A stretch of DNA of 49,128 nt from NCBI RefSeq assembly GCF_001995255.1, contig NZ_MUZR01000028.1, positions 1-49,128 on the forward strand, in the 5' to 3' direction. Below, in pieces: positions 1 through 8,500 of the stretch. Source of the stretch: Thioalkalivibrio halophilus. Lineage in GTDB: Bacteria; Pseudomonadota; Gammaproteobacteria; Ectothiorhodospirales; Ectothiorhodospiraceae. Position 1 is the stretch's first letter. Every line of letters starts with the position of its first letter. The position numbers were made by a program, and so were the translations under genes. Under the pieces are notes generated by a model. It had not been told where the DNA came from. It did no database searches and was given only the letters and a program-made list of their open reading frames with translations.

Positions 1-27
1 GTCGATGGCGATGGCCGGGGGGCTCAT
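1..27 (-). CDS. Start of a further cobalamin-operon gene, cut by the window edge
   Basis: Only nine codons are visible (MSPPAIAID). The ATG overlaps the stop codon of cbiD in an ATGA arrangement, the same coupling used between other genes of this operon, so a real gene very probably continues to the left. From operon context it is likely another corrin-ring methyltransferase or tailoring gene such as cbiE, cbiT or cobL, but nine residues cannot identify it. Confidence 0.5.
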
Positions 28-1184
28 CGCGTCACCCCCGGGGCATCCGCGCTGTCACCGGCCGTCCCCACCACTCGGCCCTGGCGATCCACCGCGACCA
101 CCTCCAGCGTGGTATCGGGCAGCTGATAGCTGCGCGCCTGCTCCAGGGCCAGCGCCGCGATGCGGTCCCCCAGTGCCACGCCGGCCTCCTGACAGACGGC
201 GAGGGCCTCGATGCTGGTGTTGCAGCCGCGGATCCGCCGCGCCAGCGCGGCATCCGCCCCGGCGGCCTCGGCGGTGGCGGCGATGAAATCCAGATCGATC
301 GCGCTGCTGCGGCTGTGGGTATCCGGGTGCCCGGCGGCGAACTTGCCCAGCTTGGCGAAGCCCGCCACCAGCGCGACGCGCGGCAGCGGCTGGCGCCGCA
401 GGTATTTGAGCGCCGCGCCGAAGAAATCGCCCATCTCCACCAGGCCCATCTCGTCCAGCCCGTAGCGCTCGCTCGCGGTGCGTTCGCTGGTGCCGCCGGT
501 GCAGCAGGCGACCTGCGGCAGGCCGTTGGCCCGCGCCACGTCGATGGCCTGGTGGATGGAGGCGATGTAGGCGGAACAGGAGAAGGGCCGCACGATGCCG
601 GTGGTGCCGAGGATGGAGATGCCGCCGAGGATGCCGAGGCGCGGATTCATGGTGCGCCGGGCGATGCGTTCGCCGCCATCCACGCCGAGCGTGACCCGGA
701 AGCCGCCCGCATGGCCCAGCTCGCGGGCCAGGCGTTCGAGGTGGTCGCTGATCATCCGCCGCGGCACCGGGTTGATCGCCGGTTCCCCCGGCGACAGCAC
801 CAGCCCGGTGCGGGTCACCGTGCCCACGCCGGGCCCGGCGACGAAGGTCACCCCCGCGGCCGGCCGCGGCTCCACCCGCGCGCGGATCCGGGCGCCGTGG
901 GTGGCATCGGGATCGTCGCCGGCGTCCTTGATGACCGCCGCCTCGGCACCGCCCGGAACCCGCTCCAGCGACGCCAGCGCCAGGCTGACCACCTGGCCGC
1001 GCGGCAGCACCACCTCGGCCGCCGCACTCCGCTCGCCGGCCAGCGCCAGCCGCGCCGCGCCCAGGGCCGCCGCGGTTGCGCTGGTGCCGGTGGTCAGGCC
1101 GGTGCGCAGCGGTGCGGTGCCGTCACGGCTCTCCGCGCGCATCGCTCCGGGTTGCGCGCCCGGCTCGGGTACGGGTTCAACCAT
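24..1184 (-). CDS. cbiD: Cobalt-precorrin-5B C1-methyltransferase CbiD
   Basis: CbiD methylates C1 of cobalt-precorrin-5B with S-adenosylmethionine during anaerobic, early-cobalt-insertion cobalamin synthesis in the cytoplasm. The 386-residue product shows the family's N-terminal TGTSATAAA segment, a central GGTSER motif and the C-terminal stretch GFAKLGKFAAGHPDTHSR. The start chosen is the ATG at 1184, which overlaps the cobA stop by eight bases; an in-frame ATG at 1232 would run deeper into cobA and is less likely. It lies downstream of cobA and ends in ATGA overlap with the next gene. CbiD marks the anaerobic route, which matters when interpreting the CobN-like protein in the same operon. 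Confidence 0.93.
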   Translation of the reverse strand: MVEPVPEPGAQPGAMRAESRDGTAPLRTGLTTGTSATAAALGAARLALAGERSAAAEVVLPRGQVVSLALASLERVPGGAEAAVIKDAGDDPDATHGARIRARVEPRPAAGVTFVAGPGVGTVTRTGLVLSPGEPAINPVPRRMISDHLERLARELGHAGGFRVTLGVDGGERIARRTMNPRLGILGGISILGTTGIVRPFSCSAYIASIHQAIDVARANGLPQVACCTGGTSERTASERYGLDEMGLVEMGDFFGAALKYLRRQPLPRVALVAGFAKLGKFAAGHPDTHSRSSAIDLDFIAATAEAAGADAALARRIRGCNTSIEALAVCQEAGVALGDRIAALALEQARSYQLPDTTLEVVAVDRQGRVVGTAGDSADAPGVTR

Positions 1185-1992
1185 GGATCCCGTCAACCGC
1201 GCCGAGGTCCATCGCGGGCGCCCCGGAAGCATCGCCGGTCAGCCGGGCACGTTCGCCCACCACGTCGCCCACGATCAGCAGACTGGGCGACTCCAGCGCC
1301 AGCGCCGCGGTGCGCCCGGGCAGGTCCCCCAGGGTGCCGGCGACCACGCGCTGCCCCGGCCGGGTCCCGTGCTCGATGATGGCAGCGGGCCGCGTGGCCG
1401 GGGCGCCGGCGGCGACCAGCCCGGCACAGATCTCCGCCAGCGGGTTCAGCCCCATGTAGATCACCACTGTCTGTCGCGGGGCGGCCAGCGCCTCCCAGTC
1501 CAGCTCGGTACTGCCGTTGCGCCGGTGCGCGGTCACGAACTGGCAGCGATGGGCATGATCGCGGTGGGTCAGCGGGATGCCGGCGAACGCCGCGCAGCCG
1601 CCGGCCGCGCTGATGCCGGGGATGACCCGCACCGGGATACCGGCCGCCGCCAGCGCCGCCGCCTCCTCGCCACCACGGCCGAAGACATACGGATCCCCGC
1701 CCTTCAGCCGCACCACGTAACGCCCCTCGCGGGCGCGTTCGATCATCAGCGCGTTCAGCTCCTCCTGGCGCAGGCTGTGGTTGGAGCGCGCCTTGCCCAC
1801 GTAGCAGCGTTCGGCCTGCGGACTGGCCATCGCGAGGATCGCCTCGGGGATCAGGCGGTCGTGCAGCAATACCTCGGCATCGCGCAGCGCCGCGGCCGCG
1901 TCCAGCGTCAGCAGCCCGGGATCACCCGGCCCGGCGCCGACCAGATCCACGCGGCCGGCGGCCGGCGTGCTGCCCGTGAACGCCCGACTCAT
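1177..1992 (-). CDS. cobA: Uroporphyrinogen-III C-methyltransferase (SUMT)
   Basis: SUMT transfers two methyl groups to uroporphyrinogen III to give precorrin-2, the branch point to cobalamin and siroheme. The 271-residue protein matches the usual single-domain length. Visible family motifs are LVGAGPGDPGLLTL near the N-terminus, LKGGDPYVFGRGGEEA in the middle and the VIPGISAA loop that follows. No CysG-type dehydrogenase/ferrochelatase domain is fused. The ATG overlaps the cobB stop (ATGA at 1992-1989), so translation is coupled to cobB, and the 3' end overlaps cbiD. The name is the SUMT cobA, not the E. coli adenosyltransferase of the same name. Confidence 0.93.
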   Translation of the reverse strand: MSRAFTGSTPAAGRVDLVGAGPGDPGLLTLDAAAALRDAEVLLHDRLIPEAILAMASPQAERCYVGKARSNHSLRQEELNALMIERAREGRYVVRLKGGDPYVFGRGGEEAAALAAAGIPVRVIPGISAAGGCAAFAGIPLTHRDHAHRCQFVTAHRRNGSTELDWEALAAPRQTVVIYMGLNPLAEICAGLVAAGAPATRPAAIIEHGTRPGQRVVAGTLGDLPGRTAALALESPSLLIVGDVVGERARLTGDASGAPAMDLGAVDGIHG

Positions 1993-3317
1993 GACGCGAA
2001 CAGGGCCACGGCCGCCTCCGGATTGGAGGGGAACCAGGCGTGCAGATAGGTTGCGGTCAGCCGGCCATCGCGGTAGACCGCCTCGCCGGTGGAACCGGCG
2101 CCGCGGGCACGGGTGCAGTGCGCGAGAGGTTCCACCCCGACCTCGGCCCGGGTGTGGTGGAAGGTGTGGCCGCGCAGCTCGCCCTCCGACAGCGGCGCCG
2201 CCTGCAGCCCGAGGCCCTGCAGCTTGTCCTCCAGACGCGCATGCCCCGGCAGCAGACCGGCCATGGGCGCGGCATGGCCGTCGCGGTCCGCCAGCTCTTC
2301 CAGCAGGTAGAGGAAGCCGCCGCACTCGGCCAGGATCGGCCGGCCGGCCCCGTGATGCGCGGCCAGGTCCGCCTTCAGGCCGGTGTTGGCCGCCAGTGCC
2401 TCCAGGTGCAGTTCGGGATAGCCGCCCGGCAGCCACACCGCATCCACCTCGGGCAGGCGATCGCCGGCCACCGGGGAGAAGAACTCCAGCCGCGCGCCCT
2501 GTGCGCGCAGGAACTCGAGGTTGCCCGGATAGGTGAAGGCGAACGCCGCGTCGCGGGCGATGCCGATGCGCAGCCCGTCCAGCCGCGGGGCCCGTTCGGC
2601 CCCGGGTTGCGAGTCGGGCTCCGCACCCGCGTCCGCTTCGGGGGCGAACGCCACCGGCGCCGGCAGCTCGGTCACCCCGGCCTCGGCGATCGCCTGCGCG
2701 GCGGCCTCCAGACGGGCGTCCAGGTCCGCGACCTCGCCGGCCTGCACCAGCCCGAGGTGGCGGTCGGGCACGCTCAGGGCCTCGTTGCGCTGGATCGCGC
2801 CAAAGAAATGCACGCCGTCCGGGGTCGCATCGCGCAGCATGCGCCCGTGTCCCGGGCTGCCGGTGCGGTTGGCGATCACCCCGGCCAGTGGCATCTCCGG
2901 GCGCCAGGTCGCCAGCCCGTGCACGATGGCGCCGAAGGTCTGGGCCATGCCGCCGGCATCCACCAGCGCCAGCACCGGCAGGCCGAAGGCCACCGCCAGA
3001 TCGGCACCCGAAGGGTCGCCGTCGAACAGGCCCATGGAGCCCTCGACCAGGATCAGGTCCGCATCCTGTGCGGCGGCATGCAGCTTCGCCCGGCAGGCCG
3101 CCTCGCCCACCATCCACAGATGCAGCGGATCCACCGGATGCCCGGAGGCCTGCTCCAGGATCATCGGATCGAGGAAATCCGGGCCGGTCTTGAACACCCG
3201 CACCCGGCGCCCCTGGTTGCGATGGTAACGCGCGATCGCGGCGGTAACCGTGGTCTTGCCCTGCCCCGAGGCCGGCGCCGCCACGAACGCCGCCGGACAG
3301 CTCACCGGGGCACTCAT
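1989..3317 (-). CDS. cobB: Cobyrinate/hydrogenobyrinate a,c-diamide synthase
   Basis: This ATP- and glutamine-dependent enzyme amidates the a and c carboxylates of cobyrinate or hydrogenobyrinate. The 442-residue protein has an N-terminal P-loop ASGQGKTT (residues 16-23) followed by FKTGPDFLDP, typical of the CbiA ATPase domain. A C-terminal class I glutamine amidotransferase domain carries the nucleophile Cys332 in AECGGFLYL and a histidine-rich GHTFHHT segment. The ATG at 3317 is preceded by a GGAGG site at good spacing; an upstream in-frame ATG at 3374 has no such support. An acidic, proline/alanine-rich linker of about 25 residues joins the two domains. CbiA is the equivalent name in the cobalt-early pathway. 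Confidence 0.92.
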   Translation of the reverse strand: MSAPVSCPAAFVAAPASGQGKTTVTAAIARYHRNQGRRVRVFKTGPDFLDPMILEQASGHPVDPLHLWMVGEAACRAKLHAAAQDADLILVEGSMGLFDGDPSGADLAVAFGLPVLALVDAGGMAQTFGAIVHGLATWRPEMPLAGVIANRTGSPGHGRMLRDATPDGVHFFGAIQRNEALSVPDRHLGLVQAGEVADLDARLEAAAQAIAEAGVTELPAPVAFAPEADAGAEPDSQPGAERAPRLDGLRIGIARDAAFAFTYPGNLEFLRAQGARLEFFSPVAGDRLPEVDAVWLPGGYPELHLEALAANTGLKADLAAHHGAGRPILAECGGFLYLLEELADRDGHAAPMAGLLPGHARLEDKLQGLGLQAAPLSEGELRGHTFHHTRAEVGVEPLAHCTRARGAGSTGEAVYRDGRLTATYLHAWFPSNPEAAVALFAS

Positions 3318-3387
3318 GCCGACACCTCCAACTGCAGGCCGGCCGCCTGCCGACCCCGGTGCCCGTCCGGCCAAAGACCGCGCGCGG

Positions 3388-3996
3388 TCAGGCCTCGCCC
3401 GCGGGGGACTCCGGCGGTGCGTCCTCGAAGATGCGCCCGCCTTCCAGTGTCAGGCCGACGCTGCGCAGCTCCACGGCATCCCCCGTGGCATCGCGCCCCG
3501 TGGCATCGCACGCTTCGTGGGTGTACAGCACCCAGTGCCCCTCCGGGTCGCGCCGGTAGAGCTCCACCGCGCCGCTGGCCGGGTCGATCATCAGGTATTC
3601 CTGCAGCGAGGCCAGGGAACGGTAGGCGGCGAACTTCGCCCCGCGGTCGAAGGCCTCGGTCGACGGCGACAGGACCTCCACCACCAGCAGCGGGGCCTGC
3701 TTGTACTGCTCGCGCCCCCGGTCCTGAGGATCGCAGGTGACCATCACGTCCGGATAGAAGAAGGCATCGGCCGCTTCCACCCGCAGCCTCATGTCCGCGA
3801 TGAAGGTCCGGCAGGGTCCGCCGCGCAGGTGTTCGCGCAGGGCTGAAGCCACATTGAGCGAGATCGTCACGTGCCGATCCGAGGCCCCGCCCATCGCAAA
3901 GACCTCGCCGGCCACGAACTCGTGCTTCTCCGGCTGTTCGGCCTCCCACGCCAGAAAGGCGTCGGCATCCATATGTGCGGGTTGCGGGTTGCCCAT
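3388..3996 (-). CDS. Uma2-family (DUF820) nuclease-like protein
   Basis: A 202-residue member of the Uma2/DUF820 family, which has a PD-(D/E)XK restriction-like fold. The sequence shows the family signature FYPDVMVTC (metal-binding Asp), then VVEVLSPST (catalytic Glu) and a following D...K...Y pattern. A GGAG site precedes the ATG. The family is abundant in cyanobacteria and other bacteria but its biological role is not established; nuclease activity is predicted from the fold only. It sits between cobO and cobB in the cobalamin operon with 70-75 base gaps on each side, wider than its neighbours, which suggests a later insertion into the operon rather than a cobalamin function. Confidence 0.85.
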   Translation of the reverse strand: MGNPQPAHMDADAFLAWEAEQPEKHEFVAGEVFAMGGASDRHVTISLNVASALREHLRGGPCRTFIADMRLRVEAADAFFYPDVMVTCDPQDRGREQYKQAPLLVVEVLSPSTEAFDRGAKFAAYRSLASLQEYLMIDPASGAVELYRRDPEGHWVLYTHEACDATGRDATGDAVELRSVGLTLEGGRIFEDAPPESPAGEA

Positions 3997-4071
3997 GCTG
4001 GAGTCTCCGGTTCGGGCCGTCGTCCCCCTGATAGTAGCGCAGCGCCATGGCTGCCCGCAGCGTCCGCCGTG

Positions 4072-4680
4072 TCACAGCTCGATGCCCTTCTGCGCCTTGA
4101 TGCCGGCCTGGAAGGCGTGCTTGACGACCTGCAGTTCGGTCACCGTGTCGGCGGCGTCGATCAGGGCCTGCGGGGCCGCGCGGCCAGTGGTGATCACGTG
4201 CTGCATCTCGGGGCGCGCGGTAAGGTCCCGCACCACCTCGTCGACATCCAGATAGCCGTACTTCAGCGCGATGTGCAGCTCGTCCAGCAGCACCAGGTCG
4301 ATGGCCGGATCGGTCAGCATGTCGCGGGCGTGGGCCCAGGCCTCGCGCGCGGCCTCGCCATCCTTGTCGCGGTCCTGGGTCTCCCAGGTATAGCCCTCGC
4401 CCATCACGTGGTACTGCACGTTGTCCTGGCGCTTGAAGAAGGCCTCCTCGCCGGTGGCAAAACGGCCCTTGATGAACTGCACGATGCCCACCTGCATGTC
4501 GTGGCCCAGCGCGCGCGCCGCCATGCCGAAGCCGGAGGAGCTCTTGCCCTTGCCGTTGCCGGTCAGCACCAGGAACACACCGCGTTCCTCCTGCGCCTCG
4601 GCGATCTTGCGGTCCACCACTTCCTTCTTGCGCGCCATGCGCTCGGCGTGGCGGCGCGCGCGTTCGTCCTGTTCACTCAT
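4072..4680 (-). CDS. cobO: Cob(I)yrinic acid a,c-diamide adenosyltransferase CobO
   Basis: CobO-type adenosyltransferases attach the 5'-deoxyadenosyl group of ATP to the cobalt(I) of corrinoids. The 202-residue protein has the P-loop GNGKGKSS (residues 41-48), GIVQFIKGRF after it, and a LVLLDELHIALKYGYLD segment, all typical of the family (E. coli BtuR/CobA). The basic N-terminal helix is usual. It follows the ExbB/DUF2149 pair in the operon with a gap of about 50 bases. A second, unrelated adenosyltransferase of PduO type is encoded in the same operon, so the two may serve different corrinoid sources (de novo versus imported); that division is inference. Confidence 0.93.
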   Translation of the reverse strand: MSEQDERARRHAERMARKKEVVDRKIAEAQEERGVFLVLTGNGKGKSSSGFGMAARALGHDMQVGIVQFIKGRFATGEEAFFKRQDNVQYHVMGEGYTWETQDRDKDGEAAREAWAHARDMLTDPAIDLVLLDELHIALKYGYLDVDEVVRDLTARPEMQHVITTGRAAPQALIDAADTVTELQVVKHAFQAGIKAQKGIEL

Positions 4681-4733
4681 GGTCCTGTTCCTCGATTCGG
4701 TTTGCGGCCATCGGGCGGCCGGCTCGGGTGTGC

Positions 4734-5033
4734 TCAGTCGCCACCCTCGATCAGCAGCATGCGGCCGGTCTCCGGGTCACGGTAGACCTGGCCCATGGAT
4801 TCGAAACCGGAGCCGGCCTCGCCGGCGCCGTCGGGCAGTTCGGGAACCTCCTCGCCGGCCTCGACCTCCACGCCACCGGCTTCCTGCTGTTCCAGCCCGT
4901 CGTCGGCGGCCACCAGGGCCACGATCAGGCCGACCGCGAACACCAGCATGATGTCCGCAAGGTTGGCCAGCGGCCCCATGGGTTCCTCGTCCGGGGCGTC
5001 GAACCGGCTGGCACGGTAGTGCGGGACCCTCAT
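4734..5033 (-). CDS. DUF2149 protein, ExbD-like single-pass membrane protein
   Basis: A 99-residue protein with one predicted membrane helix (about residues 24-43) followed by an acidic periplasmic tail. The segment LADIMLVFAVGLIVAL places Asp27 at the start of the helix, closely resembling the IDVMLVLLIIF segment of ExbD/TolR, where the aspartate carries the proton path. The start codon overlaps the stop of the upstream ExbB-like gene (ATGA), so the two are made together. DUF2149 proteins are known as neighbours of CobN and MotA/TolQ/ExbB genes. The role proposed here, the D subunit of a proton-driven stator, is inferred from this motif and the gene pairing. Confidence 0.8.
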   Translation of the reverse strand: MRVPHYRASRFDAPDEEPMGPLANLADIMLVFAVGLIVALVAADDGLEQQEAGGVEVEAGEEVPELPDGAGEAGSGFESMGQVYRDPETGRMLLIEGGD

Positions 5034-5470
5034 GCCGCCTCCATGCGTTCCATCGCGCCGTCATACCAGCGCCGGCGCAGGCGGCCGAGCAGGAAACCGA
5101 GGATACCGATCAGCAGCCCCAGGACCGTGGTGTTGAAGGCCACGGTCACCGCCTGCGCCAGTACGTCGAGTTCGCCCCGGCCCATGGCCGCCAGCCCCGG
5201 TCCCAGCGGGATCAGCGTCCCCATCAGCCCCAGCATCGGGCCGATGCGTGCCAGCAGGTCGGCACGGTCGATGCGCCGCCGCGCCAGGAACGCCAGCCGC
5301 TCGGCATTGCCGCTGACCTCCAGGCGCCGCACCCCGCCGGTGCGCTCGCCCACGGCCTGTCCCAGCTCCCAGACGGCCACCGCGACCAGCACCAGCAGGC
5401 CGATGATCACCGGCTCCAGCAGCCAGCTCACCACCGTGTCCATCATTTGCATCGTGATCGAGAACGACAT
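5030..5470 (-). CDS. MotA/TolQ/ExbB-family proton channel protein
   Basis: A 146-residue inner-membrane protein with three hydrophobic segments: about residues 18-36, then a pair around 75-95 and 110-130. The stretch RIGPMLGLMGTLIPLGPGL and the later VAFNTTVLGLLIG match the conserved double-helix region of MotA/TolQ/ExbB channels. It is shorter than E. coli ExbB (244 residues), with a small cytoplasmic loop. A GAGGT site lies seven bases before the ATG. It lies directly between the CobN-like gene and the DUF2149 gene. Together with DUF2149 it probably forms a proton-motive-force-driven stator dedicated to cobalt or corrinoid uptake; the partner it energises is not proven. Confidence 0.85.
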   Translation of the reverse strand: MSFSITMQMMDTVVSWLLEPVIIGLLVLVAVAVWELGQAVGERTGGVRRLEVSGNAERLAFLARRRIDRADLLARIGPMLGLMGTLIPLGPGLAAMGRGELDVLAQAVTVAFNTTVLGLLIGILGFLLGRLRRRWYDGAMERMEAA

Positions 5471-5505
5471 TCGCGTTACCTCATCAATTTTTGTTCAGCG
5501 CTTTC

Positions 5506-8500
5506 TTAACGGCGCCGGCCGGCGACGATGCCCCCGAGCAGCAGCACGAACAGGGCCCCGGAGACCAGCCAGGGGATCCACGGCATGGCGCGCGCCTCAC
5601 CCGATTCGCGGCCGTCCTCGACCTCCGCCGCCTCGACCTCGGCCGGCTCCGGGGCCTCCTGCATCTCGCGGGCATCCGGCTGTTCCAGCGGCTGGATCTC
5701 GGCCATGCGCGCCGGGTCGGTCTCGGCGGGCTCGCGTTCGATCTGCGCGGCCTCGCGCACGGCGTCGAAGGCCTCGGCCAGTTCCGCGTCGTCCAGGCGT
5801 TCAGCGACTTCATCGAGCACGGGGTGATCCGGCCGCGTGTGGCCGCTGCCGGGCAGACCGTGCTCGGCCACCAGTTCGGCGAAGTCCTCGGACAGCGCCT
5901 GCAGGACCTCGGGATCGGCGTCCCAGAACTCGCGGCTCGCGGCCACCAGCAGCGTGGCCTGCATGTGCGTCTTCACGTGCACCTTGTGGCCGTCTTCCAG
6001 GAACTCGTCGAGCCCCAGGTCGTGCCGGTCCTGCAGGTAGACGTCGTGCACGTGGTCCCAGGCTTCGGAGCCGATCACGTGGGGACTGGTCACCTGCCAG
6101 CCCCACAGGTTGTTGACGAAATCGGCGGTGAAGGTCCGCGCCCCCGCATAGCCGTGGTCCATCAGCGGCTCGATCCACTGCGGGTTCAGGTTCTGCCCGT
6201 GCAGCTCGGTCATCAGCGCACGCTGCAGGCTCTCCACGCGCGGGTTGTCGGGGTCGGCATGCTGCAGGATGCGATTGTCCGGCGGGGTTCCGCGGGCGTG
6301 TTCCACCGCGGCCGACAGACCGCCCTGGAAGTCGAAGCCGTCGTCGTTGTCCAGCAGGCCGTAGAGATGGCTGGCGCGTCCCAGATAGGTGCGGCCCACG
6401 CCTTCCAGGCGCGCATCGAAGGCCTCGTGAGCGGGCTCGCCGCGGGTCCCGGCGCCATACGCATGCCCCATGCGCCGGGCATAGGCGTCGGCCAGCTCGG
6501 CACGATCCTCCCAGGCCCCGGAGCGGTCGGCCAGACGGTTCACCCCGGCGCCATAGGCCCCCGGCGCGGTGCCGAACACCCGCAGCGCCGCCTGGCGGCC
6601 GGCCTCGACCGCCTCCACGCCATCGGATTTCAGCGCCCGGGTATCGGCTACCCACTGGCTCGCCACGTCGTTGCTCTCCAGCGGCTCCCGGCCCGGATCC
6701 CTCAGGTCCTCGCCCAGGGGCTTCAGGGCCTCGTCCAGCGCCTCGTCCAGATGGGGGTATTCGGCGCGGATGGTCTTCGACGAGCCGTCCAGCGCCAGGC
6801 GCGCGGCCTGGTCCAGCCAGACCAGCTGATCCTCGTACAGGTCGCGGAACAGGCCCGAGGTGGTGAACAGGGCATCCCGCCGACGCTCACGATCGGCCTC
6901 GTCGAGATCCATCAGCTTCAGGCCCTCGACGATCCCGCGGCTGTTCCACTCGGGCTTGACCCCCAGCATGTCGAGTCCGAACGCCACCATCACGCCTTCG
7001 TCGCGCACGGTGTCGGAGGCCCACAGCACCACGGCCTCGCTGCCTTCGGCCTCGGGGTCGCCCTGCTCGCGGGCATCCGCGGCCAGGTCCTGGCCCAGGC
7101 TCCAGGCGATGCGAGTGGGCACCAGATCGGAGGACAGGGCGTGGAAATTGCGCCCGGTGGGCAGGACATCCGGGGTGCGCACCGGATCGTTGCCGCGGCT
7201 CGGCGGCACGAAACGGCCCTCAAGCCCCGCCAGCAGGTTCGCTCCCTCATTGGCGGGCGAACCCTCCAGGGCCTCGCGCATCGCCGCGTCCGGCTCCGCG
7301 TCGCCGGCCATCGAGTCGAGCATGGTGTCCACGGCCTCGCCATCCCAGTCGCGGGCCAGCACATGCAGCCCGAGGGGCATGTGCTCCTCCTGCATGTCGG
7401 TCACCCAGTGGCCCACGTCGTGGACCAGAAGCTCTTCGTCGAGATCGGCCAGACCGGCCTCGTGGTCCTCTTCATGACCATTCCCGGCCCCGTGTTCGTG
7501 CGCGTGCTCATGCTCGTGCGCGTGTTTCCCGTCATATCCCTCGGCATGATCCTCGTGCCGATCGTGCTCGTGCTCGTGCTCGTGCTCCCGATCGTGTTCC
7601 TTGCCCCTTTCACCCGAGTGGTCATGGTTGTGGTGGTCATCACCCTCGTGAGCATGTTCCTCGTCATGACCGTGGTCGTGGTCATGGGCGTCCATCGCCT
7701 CCTCGATGGTCTCGCTCAGACCAAGCTCCTCGATTCGGGCCAGCAGCGTCTCCGCGGCCCGGGCCTGAGTCGGCGAATTCGGGTCGGTGCTCGCCTCATA
7801 GCTTTCGACCAGCTGGCGCAGTTCCAGCAGGTCGTCGTAGAGCTCGGTGGTCGCCAGCGCCGGCGTCAGATGGCTGATGATCACGCCCTGGGCGCGACGC
7901 TTGGCCTGGATGCCCTCGCCCACGCCATCGACGATGTAGGGATACAGCACCGGCAACGGGCCGCCGAGGAGTTCCGGATAGTCGTCCGGGGCCAGCCCGG
8001 CGCGGCGCCGCGGCAGGAATTCACGGGTGGAGTGGCGCCCCATGTAGACCAGCGCATCCGCCTCGAAATGGTCGCGCAGCCAGTGGTAGAAGCCCACGTA
8101 CTGATGGGTGGGCGGGAACGTGGTGTTGGCGTGCAGCAGACGCTCGCTGACCTCCCAGCCCCGCGGCGGCTGCGGGCCGATGAACACGTTGCCGTATGCG
8201 ATCCCGGGGAAATGCATCGCCCCGTCGTGGATCATGGCCTCGCCCGGGGGTTCGCCCCAGCCGCTCAGGCCCGGGATGCCGGTGCGCGTGAGGGCGTCGC
8301 GCAGGGATTCCGCCCGGGCCAGATCGCCACCGCCGTCCAGCAGCGCCTCCCACTCGCGCTCCAGCTGGTCGATCAGTGACTGCGCACGCTCCTGTGCGTC
8401 GTGCGAGTGGTTCTGCACCATGTGGCGCAGGTCGCCGATGCCGTTCTCCAGCGCGCGCTCGGCGGCGTCGGTCGCGCCCAGTTCGCGGGCCTTGAGCAGC

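Noticed and set aside
1177-3117. 646-codon open frame joining cobA to a frame inside cobB
   Set aside because: Only the last 271 codons match SUMT. The upstream part is a low-complexity, Gly/Arg-rich shadow of cobB, and the true start at 1992 is coupled to the cobB stop.
5491-8379. 962-codon plus-strand open frame opposite the CobN-like gene
   Set aside because: A high-GC shadow; its valine/leucine-rich stretch is simply the antisense of the histidine-rich insert, and no family motif is present.
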